Positions 31,833 through 45,175 of a DNA stretch of 45,580 nucleotides are shown here, piece by piece. How positions within the stretch are numbered: the first letter of the stretch is position 1; each line of letters opens with the position of its first letter. Location of the stretch: assembly GCF_030711405.1 (NCBI RefSeq), contig NZ_JAULSI010000036.1, forward strand, positions 1 through 45,580. The letters run 5' to 3'. The notes beneath the pieces were generated by a model. It saw only the letters and a list, made by a program, of their open reading frames with translations, did no database searches and was not told the DNA's origin. Source of the stretch: Massilia brevitalea (GTDB lineage: Bacteria > Pseudomonadota > Gammaproteobacteria > Burkholderiales > Burkholderiaceae_D). A program made the translations under genes and the position numbers.

Positions 31833-32010
31833 GTACGGTGGGCCGGGCCGCGCAAGGCACTCGTGCCCACGCGGTACGTCGGTCGCGACCACGCCACGTG
31901 TGAAAATGCCCAGCGACCGTTGTGGTCTCCGGTCGCTTTGCGTGACGCACCGGTACGACCGCGCGGGCAGTAGGGCTGGCTAAATGCCAGCACTACAAAT
32001 GCCCACCCCA
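31833..32010. repeat. Degenerate family A inverted repeat with a second palindrome inserted
   Basis: The left arm (31833-31880) has the family A ends GTACGGTGGGC and GTGCCCACGCGGTAC, split by about 15 extra bases. The right arm (from about 31952, CGGTACGACCGCGCGGGCA) is split by another palindrome, GTAGGGCTGGC-TAAAT-GCCAGCACTAC (31970-31996), before it resumes as GCCCACC. It fills the gap between phoR and the patatin-like gene. Confidence 0.55.
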
Positions 32011-32120
32011 CAAAAGCGGTATTTCGCCGCCCGTATCCGATTCAATCGGCCATAAGCCCGGCCTCATCCATCGCCCCACATTGCGCGGTACAATCGAGAA
32101 TTGTCCTTCTCGACCCGCAC

Positions 32121-33032
32121 ATGTTCTCTCGACGCACTTCCCTCATTGCGCTCAGCGCACTCGCCTTGGCCGGCTGCGGCAGCACCCCGCCGCCCGTTGC
32201 ACCGACTCCAGCCGTGGTCGCCACCCCGGCCCCTCCGAAAAAAATCCGCATCGGCCTGGCCCTCGGCGGCGGCGCGGCGCGCGGCTTCGCCCACATCGGC
32301 GTGATCAAGGCGCTTGAAGCCCAGGGCATCATCCCCGAGATCGTGGTCGGCACCAGCGCCGGCTCGGTAGTCGGCGCCCTGTATGCTTCGGGCCTCGATG
32401 GCTTCACCCTGCAGCGCACCGCGATGAGCATGGACGAAGCGACGATCTCCGACTGGGCGCTGCCGCTGTTCTCGAAATCCACCGGCGTGCTGAAAGGCGA
32501 GGCCCTGCAGAACTACGTCAACAAGGCGGTGGGCAACGTGCCGATGGAGCGCCTGAAAAAACGCTTCGGCGCCGTCGCCACCGACCTGAAGACCGGCGAA
32601 GCCATCCTCTTCAACAAGGGCAACACCGGCCTGGCCGTGCGCGCATCGTCCTCGGTGCCGAGCGTGTTCCAGCCCGTGAAGATCGGGAACAAGTCCTACG
32701 TCGACGGCGGCCTGGTGGCGCCGGTGCCGGTGAAGTACACGCGCGAGATGGGCGCCGACTTCATCATCGCGGTCAACATCTCGACCCAGGCCGACTCGCA
32801 GGCCACCGTCAGTTCGGTCGATGTGCTGCTGCAGAGCTTCAGCATCATGGGCCAGCGTATCAATTCGTATGAACTGAAGGAAGCCGACGTCGTCATCACC
32901 CCGGCGCTGGGCAAGATGGGCAGCGCCGACTTTGCCGGCCGTAACCTGGCGATCCTGGCCGGCGAGCAGGCCGCCGCCGCCGTGATGCCGCAACTGAAGG
33001 CCAGGCTGAAGGCCAAGCAACAGCAGCCTTGA
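32121..33032 (+). CDS. Patatin-like phospholipase lipoprotein (RssA-like)
   Basis: A 303-residue lipoprotein. The signal ends with the lipobox LAGC (cysteine at about 18), followed by a proline-rich spacer. The patatin domain follows: oxyanion motif GGGAARGFAHIGV, nucleophile serine in GTSAGSVVGALYASG and the catalytic aspartate in YVDGGLVAPVPV. It is thus an active-looking serine acyl hydrolase, held at the cell envelope rather than in the cytoplasm. The natural substrate is unknown; phospholipids are likely. TACAAT at 32089-32094 may be its -10 box. Confidence 0.9.
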   Translation: MFSRRTSLIALSALALAGCGSTPPPVAPTPAVVATPAPPKKIRIGLALGGGAARGFAHIGVIKALEAQGIIPEIVVGTSAGSVVGALYASGLDGFTLQRTAMSMDEATISDWALPLFSKSTGVLKGEALQNYVNKAVGNVPMERLKKRFGAVATDLKTGEAILFNKGNTGLAVRASSSVPSVFQPVKIGNKSYVDGGLVAPVPVKYTREMGADFIIAVNISTQADSQATVSSVDVLLQSFSIMGQRINSYELKEADVVITPALGKMGSADFAGRNLAILAGEQAAAAVMPQLKARLKAKQQQP

Positions 33033-33062
33033 TCACCGAACTAGCTTAAAGGAGGAAACGAC

Positions 33063-33476
33063 ATGAAAACCAAACCATTCCTGACCCTGGAAGACGTGAA
33101 GATCATCGCCGCCGCGGCCGAAGCCGAAGCGCTGGCGAACAACTGGGCCGTGACCTTCTCGATCGTCGACGACGGCGGCCACCTGCTGTGGCTGCAGCGC
33201 CTGGACGGCGCGCCGCCGGTGTCGTCGCACATCTCGCCCGCCAAGGCCAAGACCGCCGCGCTCAGCCGCCGCGAATCGAAGATCTACGAAGACGTGATCA
33301 ATGGCGGGCGCGTCTCCTTCCTGTCGGCGCCGGAAATCGAAGGCATGCTCGAAGGCGGCGTGCCGGTGATCGTCGACGGCCACGTGATCGGCGCGGTCGG
33401 CGTATCGGGCGTGAAGTCGGAACAGGATGCGCAGATCGCCAAGGCGGGTATCGCCGCGCTGGTCGGCACGCCATAG
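33063..33476 (+). CDS. GlcG/HbpS family protein
   Basis: A 137-residue protein of the GlcG/HbpS (DUF336) fold. The blocks LTLEDVKIIAAAAEAEA, VTFSIVDDGGHLLWLQRLDGA and AKAKTAALSRRES are diagnostic, as is GGVPVIVDGHVIGAVGVSG. Members bind haem, corrinoids or other ligands, or stand beside glycolate and diol pathways; none of these is nearby, so the role is open. A very strong ribosome site AAAGGAGG lies 7 bases before the ATG. It is 30 bases downstream of the patatin-like gene and may be cotranscribed with it. Confidence 0.88.
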   Translation: MKTKPFLTLEDVKIIAAAAEAEALANNWAVTFSIVDDGGHLLWLQRLDGAPPVSSHISPAKAKTAALSRRESKIYEDVINGGRVSFLSAPEIEGMLEGGVPVIVDGHVIGAVGVSGVKSEQDAQIAKAGIAALVGTP

Positions 33477-33495
33477 TTATCGTTGGCTTATGACA

Positions 33496-33605
33496 CGTAG
33501 GGTGGGCGCCCCTGTGCCCACGCGTGAACGATGAATATTGTTGGCCTGCTTTCTCCGTCAACACCATGCAAACCTCACGCGTGGGCACAGAGCGCCCACC
33601 CTACG
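33496..33605. repeat. REPIN-like inverted repeat, family A copy 4
   Basis: Arms at 33496-33529 (CGTAGGGTGGGCGCC) and 33574-33605 (its inverse, ending GCGCCCACCCTACG) enclose about 45 bases. It begins 19 bases after the GlcG-like gene and could act as a transcription brake. Confidence 0.85.
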
Positions 33606-33694
33606 CCCATCACCATCGGCGTTGAAACACGGAAAACTCCCGCTCATCAGTAAGTAAAAACCCGCATTTCGCCCCGAATCAAGCCGTCGGTACA

Positions 33695-33723
33695 TTGCCG
33701 ATGCCATCGAAGCGCGCTATAAT
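33695..33723 (+). promoter_or_regulatory. Promoter of carAB
   Basis: TTGCCG (33695-33700) and a perfect TATAAT (33718-33723) are 17 bases apart. Transcription would start near 33730, leaving a leader of about 150 bases before carA. I see no clear attenuator or arginine (ArgR) box in that leader. No gene lies in the 33477-33878 gap. Confidence 0.7.
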
Positions 33724-33878
33724 TGAGGGGTTTAACCATTCTACTTACTTGCCGTAGCGCCTACCTTCCATTCCTCATTCCAAACGACCTCCAAACTCGG
33801 ATTTGCCCAGGTGCATCCGCGGTTTTTGGGTGTCGGTCTGACGTGGCGCCGCTACGGTAACTTTATTGGGAGTTACCC

Positions 33879-35058
33879 TTGCCGCCATTTTTTTCTGGCC
33901 CAGCCGTCCCGGCCATCCTGGCCCTTGCAGACGGAACGATTTTCAAAGGTGTTTCCATTGGCGCCGCCGGCCATACGACCGGTGAAGTGGTCTTCAATAC
34001 CGCGATCACTGGCTACCAGGAAATCCTGACCGACCCCAGCTACTCGCGTCAGATCGTCACCCTGACGTACCCGCACATCGGCAACTACGGCGTCAACACT
34101 GCCGACGTCGAAGCGTCGAAAGTCCACGCCGCAGGCCTGATCATCCGCGACCTGCCGCTGCTGGCATCGAACTTCCGCTCCACCCAATCGCTGTCCGACT
34201 ACCTGAAGGCCGAGAACGTCGTGGCCATCTCGGGCATCGACACGCGCAAGCTGACCCGCCTGCTGCGCGAAAAAGGCGCCCAGGCCGGCGCCATCCTCAC
34301 CGGCACCCAGGGCAACCAGCCATCCGAAGCGCAGGCACTGGAACTGGCACGCTCCTTCCCTGGCCTGGCCGGCATGGACCTGGCGAAAGTCGTGTCCGTG
34401 AAAGAGCGCTACGAATTCACCGAAACCGAGTGGAAGCTCGGCCAGGGCTTCGGCAAGCAGGAAAACCCGCAATACCACGTGGTCGCCTTCGACTACGGCG
34501 TCAAGCGCAACATCCTGCGCATGCTGGCCGAACGCGGCTGCAAGGTCACCGTGCTGCCTGCGGAATCGACCGCCGCCGACGCGCTGGCGCTGAACCCCGA
34601 CGGCATCTTCCTGGCCAATGGCCCGGGCGACCCGGAGCCTTGCGACTACGCCATCAAGGCCACCGCGGAGCTGATCGAGAAGGGCATCCCGACCTTCGGC
34701 ATCTGCCTCGGCCACCAGATCATGGCGCTCGCCTCGGGCGCGAAGACCATGAAGATGAAGTTCGGCCACCATGGCGCGAACCACCCGGTGCAGGACCTGG
34801 ACTCGAAGAAGGTCCTGATCACCTCGCAGAACCACGGCTTCGCGGTCGACCCGGAGACGCTGCCGAAGAACTGCCGCGTGACCCACGTGTCGCTGTTCGA
34901 CGGCTCGCTGCAGGGCTTTGCCCGCACCGACAAGCCGGCCTTCTGCTTCCAGGGCCACCCTGAAGCATCGCCGGGCCCGACCGACGTCGCCTATCTGTTC
35001 GACCGCTTCATCGGCCTGATGCAAGCCCAAGAAAAAAAAGCAAATGCAGGAGAAGTGA

Positions 35059-35066
<8 letters not shown>
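33879..35066 (+). CDS. carA: Carbamoyl-phosphate synthase small subunit
   Basis: A 395-residue glutamine amidotransferase subunit that passes ammonia to CarB for carbamoyl phosphate, used for arginine and pyrimidines. The N-terminal domain starts AILALADGTIFKG and contains EVVFNTAITGYQEILTDPSY. The class I amidotransferase domain has the nucleophile C276 in FGICLGHQIM and the histidine-glutamate pair in QGHPEASPGP. The start is a TTG at 33879 with GGGAG upstream, about 10 bases away; no ATG is available before the conserved region. The end overlaps carB by 8 bases. Confidence 0.95.
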
Positions 35067-38289
<3,223 letters not shown>

Positions 38290-38309
38290 GCGTCAAGTAG
38301 TACCCGTCA

Positions 38310-38352
38310 AACCACAGAGTTCGCGCGGCTCCCGTCGCGTGCCTCTGTGGTT
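38310..38352 (+). terminator. Stem-loop after carB, possible terminator
   Basis: A perfect 10-bp stem (AACCACAGAG with CTCTGTGGTT) encloses a 23-base, partly pairing loop, and is followed by TTC. It lies between carB and greA. The short T-run suggests partial termination. Confidence 0.5.
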
Positions 38353-38397
38353 TTCACTTGTACGCCCCCGAACATCAGTAGAAGCCAAGAGACATAT

Positions 38398-38877
38398 ATG
38401 AACAATACCGTACCGCTCACCAAATACGGCGCCGAACTCCTGAAGGAAGAACTGCATCAGCTCAAGACCAAGGAACGCCGCAGCGTCATCGACGCGATCG
38501 CCGAAGCGCGCTCGCACGGCGACTTGTCGGAGAACGCCGAATACGACGCCGCCAAGGAACGCCAGGCCTTCGTCGAAGGCCGCATCGCCGAACTCGAAGG
38601 CAAGCTGAGTGCCGCCCAGATCATCGACCCGGCCACGCTGGACGCCGAAGGCCGCGTGGTCTTCGCCGCCACCGTCGACCTGGAAGACCTGGACAATGGC
38701 CAGAAGGTGAGCTACCAGATCGTCGGCCTCGACGAAGCCGACATCAAGGTGAATAAAGTGTCGGTGACCTCGCCGATCGCACGCGCCCTGATCGGCAAGT
38801 TCGCCGGCGACGTGGTCGAAGTGCAGGCGCCGTCCGGCCCGCGCGAATACGAAATCCTGGAAGTGCGCTACGTCTGA
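38398..38877 (+). CDS. greA: Transcription elongation factor GreA
   Basis: A 159-residue factor that enters the secondary channel of RNA polymerase and stimulates cleavage of backtracked RNA. The coiled-coil tip motif is present as ARSHGDLSENAEYDAAKE (about 36-53), with the acidic pair D41 and E44. The C-terminal FKBP-like domain follows (ATVDLEDLDNG, VTSPIARALIGKFAGD). The start is the ATG at 38398. It overlaps the next gene by one base (TGATG). Confidence 0.96.
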   Translation: MNNTVPLTKYGAELLKEELHQLKTKERRSVIDAIAEARSHGDLSENAEYDAAKERQAFVEGRIAELEGKLSAAQIIDPATLDAEGRVVFAATVDLEDLDNGQKVSYQIVGLDEADIKVNKVSVTSPIARALIGKFAGDVVEVQAPSGPREYEILEVRYV

Positions 38878-39341
38878 TGACGGGCATGTCGGCGCGTTCC
38901 CGGGTCTCCGGCGCACGGCTGCTGGTCGCGGCCTTCTGGGGCGGTGCGCTGTGGGTGCTGGGCTACATCGCGGCGCCGGCGGTGTTCTCGACGGCGTCGG
39001 GAACGATGGCGGGCGATATCGTCGGCGCGTTTTTGCACCGGCTGGCGTGGATCAGTTTTGTCTGCGCGGCGCTGATGCTGGTGCTGGTGCGCCTGTCGGG
39101 GGATCTCGATGGTGCACGGCGCAGGTTCCTGAACCTGCTGGTGCTGGCGATGCTGGCCTGTGCGCTCGTCATGTACGTGGGCCTGCAGCCGGCGATGGCG
39201 GCGATGCGCGAGGCGGCTGGCCCGGCTGGCATCCGCGCCTCGCCCGAGTGGACCAGGTTCGCGATCATGCATGGCGTGTCGCAGCTGTTCCACCTGATCG
39301 AAAGCGTGCTGGCGGCGGTGCTGCTGTTGAAGAGCCGCTGA
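38877..39341 (+). CDS. DUF4149 family membrane protein
   Basis: A 154-residue protein with four predicted membrane helices (about 11-33, 48-70, 80-102 and 132-150). The third helix region ends MYVGLQPAMAAMREAAGP, and the pattern WGGALWVLGYIAAPAVF near the N-terminus is typical of DUF4149 proteins found after greA in Betaproteobacteria. Function is unknown. The start overlaps the greA stop, so the two are cotranslated. A family A repeat follows 30 bases after the stop. Confidence 0.85.
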   Translation: MTGMSARSRVSGARLLVAAFWGGALWVLGYIAAPAVFSTASGTMAGDIVGAFLHRLAWISFVCAALMLVLVRLSGDLDGARRRFLNLLVLAMLACALVMYVGLQPAMAAMREAAGPAGIRASPEWTRFAIMHGVSQLFHLIESVLAAVLLLKSR

Positions 39342-39370
39342 CCGTGCCGCAAATCCGGGACCGATGAAAC

Positions 39371-39476
39371 GGTAGGGTGGGCGCCCCGTGCCCACGCGGA
39401 ACGGCGATCATTGCTGGCATGGGTTCGGCAAATACCGCTCACGCTTCACGCGTGGGCACGGAGCGCCCACCCTACG
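39371..39476. repeat. REPIN-like inverted repeat, family A copy 5
   Basis: Arms at 39371-39402 (GGTAGGGTGGGCGCC) and 39445-39476 (inverse, ending GCGCCCACCCTACG) enclose about 42 bases. It lies between the convergent DUF4149 and yhbY genes and is the copy most similar to that at 33.5 kb. Confidence 0.85.
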
Positions 39477-39501
39477 AAGGCAACCGCTATCGGCCATGAA
39501 A

Positions 39502-39523
39502 AAACCGGGGATATCCCCGGTTT
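39502..39523 (-). terminator. Intrinsic terminator of yhbY
   Basis: The palindrome AAACCGGGG-ATAT-CCCCGGTTT is followed on the minus strand by a run of six T in all. On the plus strand the T-run is shorter, so it may act weakly in that direction too. Confidence 0.8.
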
Positions 39524-39538
39524 CTTGTTCCCGCCTGG

Positions 39539-39583
39539 TTCAGCGAGGCTTAGTCCAGCGACGCTCAGTTCAGCGAGGTTTTT
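39539..39583 (-). repeat. Three tandem 15-base repeats across the yhbY stop codon
   Basis: Units at 39539-39553, 39554-39568 and 39569-39583 share the core CAGCGA(G/C)G. On the minus strand, in the yhbY frame, they read SLN-stop, ASLD-stop, ASLN. The end of the gene has thus been copied together with its stop. Confidence 0.65.
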
Positions 39584-40032
39584 TTGCTGCTGGTCTGGCG
39601 CGGCTTGGCGCGCTTGATGTTGCCGCCGGCGGTGACCCGCTCGTTGCCCTTGAGCATAACCTTGGTGACGCTCGGCTTCTTGGTGCCGCTGGCGCTGGCC
39701 TTGACGATGGTGACTTCGCGCATGCCCTTGCCGGCCTTGGCGCTACGTTCTTTCACCGCTTCTTTTTTCGGACGGTAGAGCACCAGCAGTTTGCCGATGT
39801 GCTGGACCGGCGCGGCGTCGAGCTCGGCGCTGATCTGTTCGTACATGGCAACGCGGGCTTCGCGGTCGTCGCCGAAGACGCGGACCTTGATCAGGCCGTG
39901 TGCGTCGAGGCTGGCAGCGATTTCCTTCATGACGGACTCGGTCAGGCCGGCTTCGCCGATCATGACAACTGGATTGAGCCCATGGGCTTCCGCGCGCAGC
40001 GCGCTGCGCTCGGCCGGAGTGAGTTTAAGCAT
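39565..40032 (-). CDS. yhbY: YhbY-type CRM-domain RNA-binding protein
   Basis: A 155-residue protein. Residues 1-97 form the CRM (YhbY) domain that binds ribosomal precursor RNA: LTPAERSALRAEAHGLNPVV, MIGEAGLTESVMKEI and LIKVRVFGDDREAR are family blocks, and the GxxG motif is represented by the segment MIGEAG. After residue 97 there is a basic K/S/T-rich extension of about 58 residues that is absent from the 97-residue E. coli protein; such tails are common in Betaproteobacteria. It is divergent from rlmE, 42 bases apart, an arrangement shared with E. coli. It has its own terminator. Confidence 0.92.
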   Translation of the reverse strand: MLKLTPAERSALRAEAHGLNPVVMIGEAGLTESVMKEIAASLDAHGLIKVRVFGDDREARVAMYEQISAELDAAPVQHIGKLLVLYRPKKEAVKERSAKAGKGMREVTIVKASASGTKKPSVTKVMLKGNERVTAGGNIKRAKPRQTSSKKTSLN

Positions 40033-40040
40033 AATAATTT

Positions 40041-40068
40041 TTGGATGTACCTATAAAAGCAGTATTCT
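40041..40068 (+). promoter_or_regulatory. Candidate promoter of rlmE giving a leaderless message
   Basis: TTGGAT (40041-40046) and TATTCT (40063-40068) are 16 bases apart. The start of transcription would fall at 40075, the A of the rlmE ATG. There is no ribosome site in front of that ATG. Confidence 0.45.
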
Positions 40069-40074
40069 ACGCGA

Positions 40075-40761
40075 ATGGCCAAGAACAAATTAAACAAAAA
40101 CTGGTTACACGACCATATTAACGACCCGTACGTCAAGCTGGCGCAGAAAGAAGGCTACCGCGCACGCGCTGCTTTCAAGCTCAAGGAAATCGACGAAAGC
40201 GAGAAACTCATCAAGTCCGGCCAGGTCGTTGTCGACCTCGGCTGCACCCCTGGCAGCTGGGCGCAATATACCCGCCGCAAGCTGGCGGGCAAGGAAGGCG
40301 GCGGCATCAACGGCACCATCATCGGCCTCGATCTGTTGCCGATGGAGCCGATTGCCGACGTCCATTACATCCAGGGCGACTTCCGCGAAGATGTTGTATT
40401 AGACCAACTAGCCGAGGTGCTGGAAGGCCGCAAGACCGATCTCGTACTGTCGGACATGGCCCCGAACCTGTCTGGGATTCCCACTGCCGACGCTGCGCGC
40501 ATGGAACATTTGATCGATCTCGCGATTGAGTTTTCTCAGATGCATCTGAAGCCGGGCGGCGCATTGTTGGTGAAGTGTTTCAAGGACATGGGCTTTACCC
40601 AGATCGTCGAGAAGTTCCGCACCGAGTTCAAGACCGTCAAGCAGATCAAGCCGAAAGCAAGCCGCGACAAGTCTTCGGAAATCTTCCTGCTCGGGCGCGG
40701 TCTGAAGAATCCAGTGGAATATAAATCCGGCGTGGACGACGATTCGGCCCTTGATATTTGA
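40075..40761 (+). CDS. rlmE: 23S rRNA (uridine-2'-O)-methyltransferase RlmE
   Basis: A 228-residue SAM-dependent enzyme that methylates U2552 in the A-loop of 23S rRNA. The N-terminus KNWLHDHINDPYVKLAQKEG and YRARAAFKLKEID are diagnostic. The SAM site reads VVDLGCTPGSWAQY. The K-D-K-E tetrad can be traced to K in FKL, D in VLSDMAPNLSG, K in LLVKCF and E in SSEIFLL. It lies upstream of ftsH as in E. coli, separated here by 199 bases. Confidence 0.95.
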   Translation: MAKNKLNKNWLHDHINDPYVKLAQKEGYRARAAFKLKEIDESEKLIKSGQVVVDLGCTPGSWAQYTRRKLAGKEGGGINGTIIGLDLLPMEPIADVHYIQGDFREDVVLDQLAEVLEGRKTDLVLSDMAPNLSGIPTADAARMEHLIDLAIEFSQMHLKPGGALLVKCFKDMGFTQIVEKFRTEFKTVKQIKPKASRDKSSEIFLLGRGLKNPVEYKSGVDDDSALDI

Positions 40762-40960
40762 GATCGCAGCCACACATGCACGCCGTGATGCTCCGTTCGG
40801 TACGCCCAATACTTGAGTCGTGCCGCACGGAACGGAAAAAAGTGGCAATATGGCATGTTGAGGCTCCGCGTGGAGCGTGGCCTCGTAGCACAGCATGTCT
40901 AATGCGAGTAAAATCGGCAATCTCACTGGTAATGGTGCGGATCGCATCGGAGGAGTTTTC

Positions 40961-42847
40961 GTGAATAATATGTTTTCCAAATCCGCCATCTGGGTGGTCG
41001 TCGCACTGCTGTTGTTCATGCTGTTCAAGCAGTTCGACAATCACAGCCCGGCCGGTGGCAGCAAGACCATCGCTTATTCCGAGCTGCTCGACGATGTGAA
41101 GGCGCGCCGCGTGAAGGACGTCGTCATCGAAGGCGCGAACATCACCGCCACCCGTAGCGACGACACCAAGGTGCGCGCCACCGCCACCATGCTCGACCGT
41201 GGCCTGATCGGCGACCTGCGCGAGAACGGCGTGCGCTTCGACGTCAAGCCGCCGGAAGAGCCATCGTTCCTGCAGCAGGTCTTCATCTCCTGGTTCCCGA
41301 TGCTGCTGCTGATCGGCGTCTGGGTCTTCTTCATGCGCCAGATGCAGGGCGGCGGCAAGGGCGGGGCTTTCTCGTTCGGCAAGTCGAAGGCGCGCATGCT
41401 CGATGAAACGAACAACAGCGTCACCTTCGCCGACGTCGCCGGTTGCGACGAAGCGAAAGAAGAAGTCAGCGAAATCGTCGACTTCCTGAAAGACCCGACC
41501 AAGTTCCAGAAACTCGGCGGCCGCATTCCGCGCGGCGTGCTGATGGTCGGTCCTCCAGGTACCGGTAAAACCCTGCTGGCGCGCGCCATTGCCGGCGAAG
41601 CCAAGGTGCCGTTCTTCTCGATCTCGGGTTCCGACTTCGTCGAGATGTTCGTCGGCGTGGGTGCATCCCGTGTCCGCGACATGTTCGAGAACGCCAAGAA
41701 ACATTCGCCTTGCATCATCTTCATCGACGAGATCGACGCGGTCGGCCGTCACCGTGGCGCCGGCATGGGCGGCGGCAACGACGAACGCGAACAGACGCTG
41801 AACCAGCTGCTGGTCGAGATGGACGGTTTCGAAGCCACCTCGGGTGTGATCGTGATCGCCGCCACCAACCGCGCCGACGTGCTCGATAAAGCGCTGCTGC
41901 GCCCGGGCCGTTTCGACCGCCAGGTGATGGTGGGCCTGCCGGACATCCGCGGCCGCGAACAGATCCTGAACGTGCACATGCGCAAGGTGCCGATCGGCGC
42001 CGACGTGAAAGCCGACATCCTGGCACGCGGCACCCCGGGCTTCTCGGGCGCCGACCTCGCCAACCTGGTCAACGAGGCTGCACTGTTCGCCGCGCGCCGC
42101 AACAAGCGCCTGGTCGAGATGCTCGACTTCGAAGATGCCAAGGACAAGATCTACATGGGTCCGGAGCGCAAGTCGATGGTCATGCGCGAAGAGGAACGCC
42201 GCAACACGGCTTACCACGAGTCGGGCCATGCGGTCATCGCCAAGCTGTTGCCGAAGGCCGACCCCGTGCACAAGGTCACGATCATGCCGCGCGGCTATGC
42301 CCTCGGCCTGACCTGGCAGCTGCCTGAGCACGATGCGCTGTCCGGCTACAAGGACAAGATGCTGGAAGAAATCTCCATCCTGTTCGGTGGCCGTATCGCC
42401 GAAGAGATTTTTGTCGGCCAGATGTCGACCGGCGCCTCGAACGACTTCTCGCGTGCGACCAAGCTGGCACGCTCGATGGTCACCCGTTTCGGCATGTCGG
42501 AAAGCATGGGCGTGATGGTCTATGAAGACAGCGAGAACGAAGGCTTCTTCGGTGGCGCCACCAAGACAATTTCGGAAGCGACCCAGCAAAAGGTCGACGC
42601 CGAGATCCGCGCCATTCTCGACACCCAGTACGCACTGGCACGCCGCCTGCTGGAAGAGAACCGCGACAAGGTCGAGAAGATGACCAAGGCGCTGCTCGAC
42701 TGGGAAACCATCGACGCCGAGCAGATCAACGACATCATGGCTGGCCGCGAACCGCATCCGCCGAAAGCCGGCATCCTGACCAAGCGTACGCCTCCTGGCG
42801 ACAGCGGTTCAGGTGGCGTCGCCACCAACGCCCCGGCACCGGCTTGA
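40961..42847 (+). CDS. ftsH: ATP-dependent zinc metalloprotease FtsH
   Basis: A 628-residue membrane protease that degrades misfolded membrane proteins and regulators such as sigma-32 and LpxC. Two helices (about 8-26 and 105-124) flank a small periplasmic domain. The AAA domain has Walker A GPPGTGKT near 197, Walker B IIFIDEIDAVG and the second-region-of-homology arginines (RPGRFDRQV). The zinc motif HESGH is at 419-423. The start is a GTG at 40961, chosen because GGAGGAG stands 6 bases before it; the in-frame ATG at 40895 lacks a ribosome site and would put extra polar residues ahead of the first helix. Confidence 0.96.
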   Translation: MNNMFSKSAIWVVVALLLFMLFKQFDNHSPAGGSKTIAYSELLDDVKARRVKDVVIEGANITATRSDDTKVRATATMLDRGLIGDLRENGVRFDVKPPEEPSFLQQVFISWFPMLLLIGVWVFFMRQMQGGGKGGAFSFGKSKARMLDETNNSVTFADVAGCDEAKEEVSEIVDFLKDPTKFQKLGGRIPRGVLMVGPPGTGKTLLARAIAGEAKVPFFSISGSDFVEMFVGVGASRVRDMFENAKKHSPCIIFIDEIDAVGRHRGAGMGGGNDEREQTLNQLLVEMDGFEATSGVIVIAATNRADVLDKALLRPGRFDRQVMVGLPDIRGREQILNVHMRKVPIGADVKADILARGTPGFSGADLANLVNEAALFAARRNKRLVEMLDFEDAKDKIYMGPERKSMVMREEERRNTAYHESGHAVIAKLLPKADPVHKVTIMPRGYALGLTWQLPEHDALSGYKDKMLEEISILFGGRIAEEIFVGQMSTGASNDFSRATKLARSMVTRFGMSESMGVMVYEDSENEGFFGGATKTISEATQQKVDAEIRAILDTQYALARRLLEENRDKVEKMTKALLDWETIDAEQINDIMAGREPHPPKAGILTKRTPPGDSGSGGVATNAPAPA

Positions 42848-42880
42848 TCGGCGCGTCTTGATCGTCTAGATCAACACCCT

Positions 42881-42908
42881 GCAAAAGGCATCCCCGGATG
42901 CCTTTTGC
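42881..42908 (+). terminator. Terminator after ftsH
   Basis: A perfect 13-bp stem (GCAAAAGGCATCC with GGATGCCTTTTGC) with a 2-base centre contains the T-run in its own right arm. It stands 33 bases after the ftsH stop and 40 before folP, so it probably lowers folP-glmM expression relative to ftsH. Confidence 0.75.
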
Positions 42909-42947
42909 TCGTTAACACTTCTGTTTTCCCCGAATCCTAGTCCCGTC

Positions 42948-43784
42948 ATGCGTCAATTCTTGCAGTGCGGCCGCTTCCGTTTCGAGCTGGGGCGGCGCCC
43001 CCTCGTCATGGGCGTCCTGAACGTCACCCCCGATTCGTTTTCCGACGGCGGCCATTACCATGCACTCGAGTTCGCCGTATCGCGCGCCGAGGAGATGGTG
43101 GCCAGCGGCGTCGATTTGATCGACATCGGCGGCGAATCCACCCGGCCCGGTTCGCCCAGCGTACCGGTGGCCGAAGAACTGGCGCGCGTGATGCCGGCCC
43201 TGTATGCACTGCAGGAAGCCGGCAAGGCCTTGTCGGTCGACACCTGCAAGCCGGAGGTCATGCGCGAAGCCATCATTGCCGGCGCCGACATGATCAACGA
43301 CATCAACGGTTTCCAGGCGCCCGGCGCCATCGAGGCCGTGGTGAAGGGCGACTGCGGCCTGTGCGTGATGCACATGCAGGGCACGCCCCAGGACATGCAG
43401 GCCCAGCCGGCCTACACCGACGTGGTGGCGGAAGTCATCGCCTTCCTGCGCGAGCGTGTCGCCGCGCTGGAAGCGGCCGGTGTCGACCGCGAGCGCATCT
43501 GCGTGGACCCCGGCCTGGGCTTCGGCAAGACGGTCGAACACAACTACGCATTGCTGAAGAATACGCAGCGCATTGCCGACGAACTCGGGCTGCCGGTGCT
43601 GATCGGCCTGTCGCGCAAGTCGATGATCGGCGCCGTTACCGGCCGCCCGGTCGAGGCGCGCCTGGCCGGCAGCCTGGCTGGCGCCTTGGCTGCGGTGGCG
43701 CAGGGCGCTAGAATTATTCGAGTACATGATGTCGCAGAGACGGTCGACGCGCTGAAGGTATGGCGCGCGGCGACCATTGATTGA
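42948..43784 (+). CDS. folP: Dihydropteroate synthase
   Basis: A 278-residue TIM-barrel enzyme joining p-aminobenzoate to dihydropterin pyrophosphate in folate synthesis; it is the target of sulfonamides. MGVLNVTPDSFSDGG (about 24-38), IDIGGESTRPGS and DMINDINGF are the pterin-site motifs. The later GLSRKSMIG holds the substrate-binding serine-arginine-lysine. Its stop is 23 bases before the glmM start, so the two are cotranscribed. Confidence 0.96.
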   Translation: MRQFLQCGRFRFELGRRPLVMGVLNVTPDSFSDGGHYHALEFAVSRAEEMVASGVDLIDIGGESTRPGSPSVPVAEELARVMPALYALQEAGKALSVDTCKPEVMREAIIAGADMINDINGFQAPGAIEAVVKGDCGLCVMHMQGTPQDMQAQPAYTDVVAEVIAFLRERVAALEAAGVDRERICVDPGLGFGKTVEHNYALLKNTQRIADELGLPVLIGLSRKSMIGAVTGRPVEARLAGSLAGALAAVAQGARIIRVHDVAETVDALKVWRAATID

Positions 43785-43807
43785 CCCTAACAAGAAAGAG
43801 AAGAAGC

Positions 43808-45145
<1,338 letters not shown>

Positions 45146-45175
45146 TATCGAAACTTGCTTCAAGCGGGGCGCACA

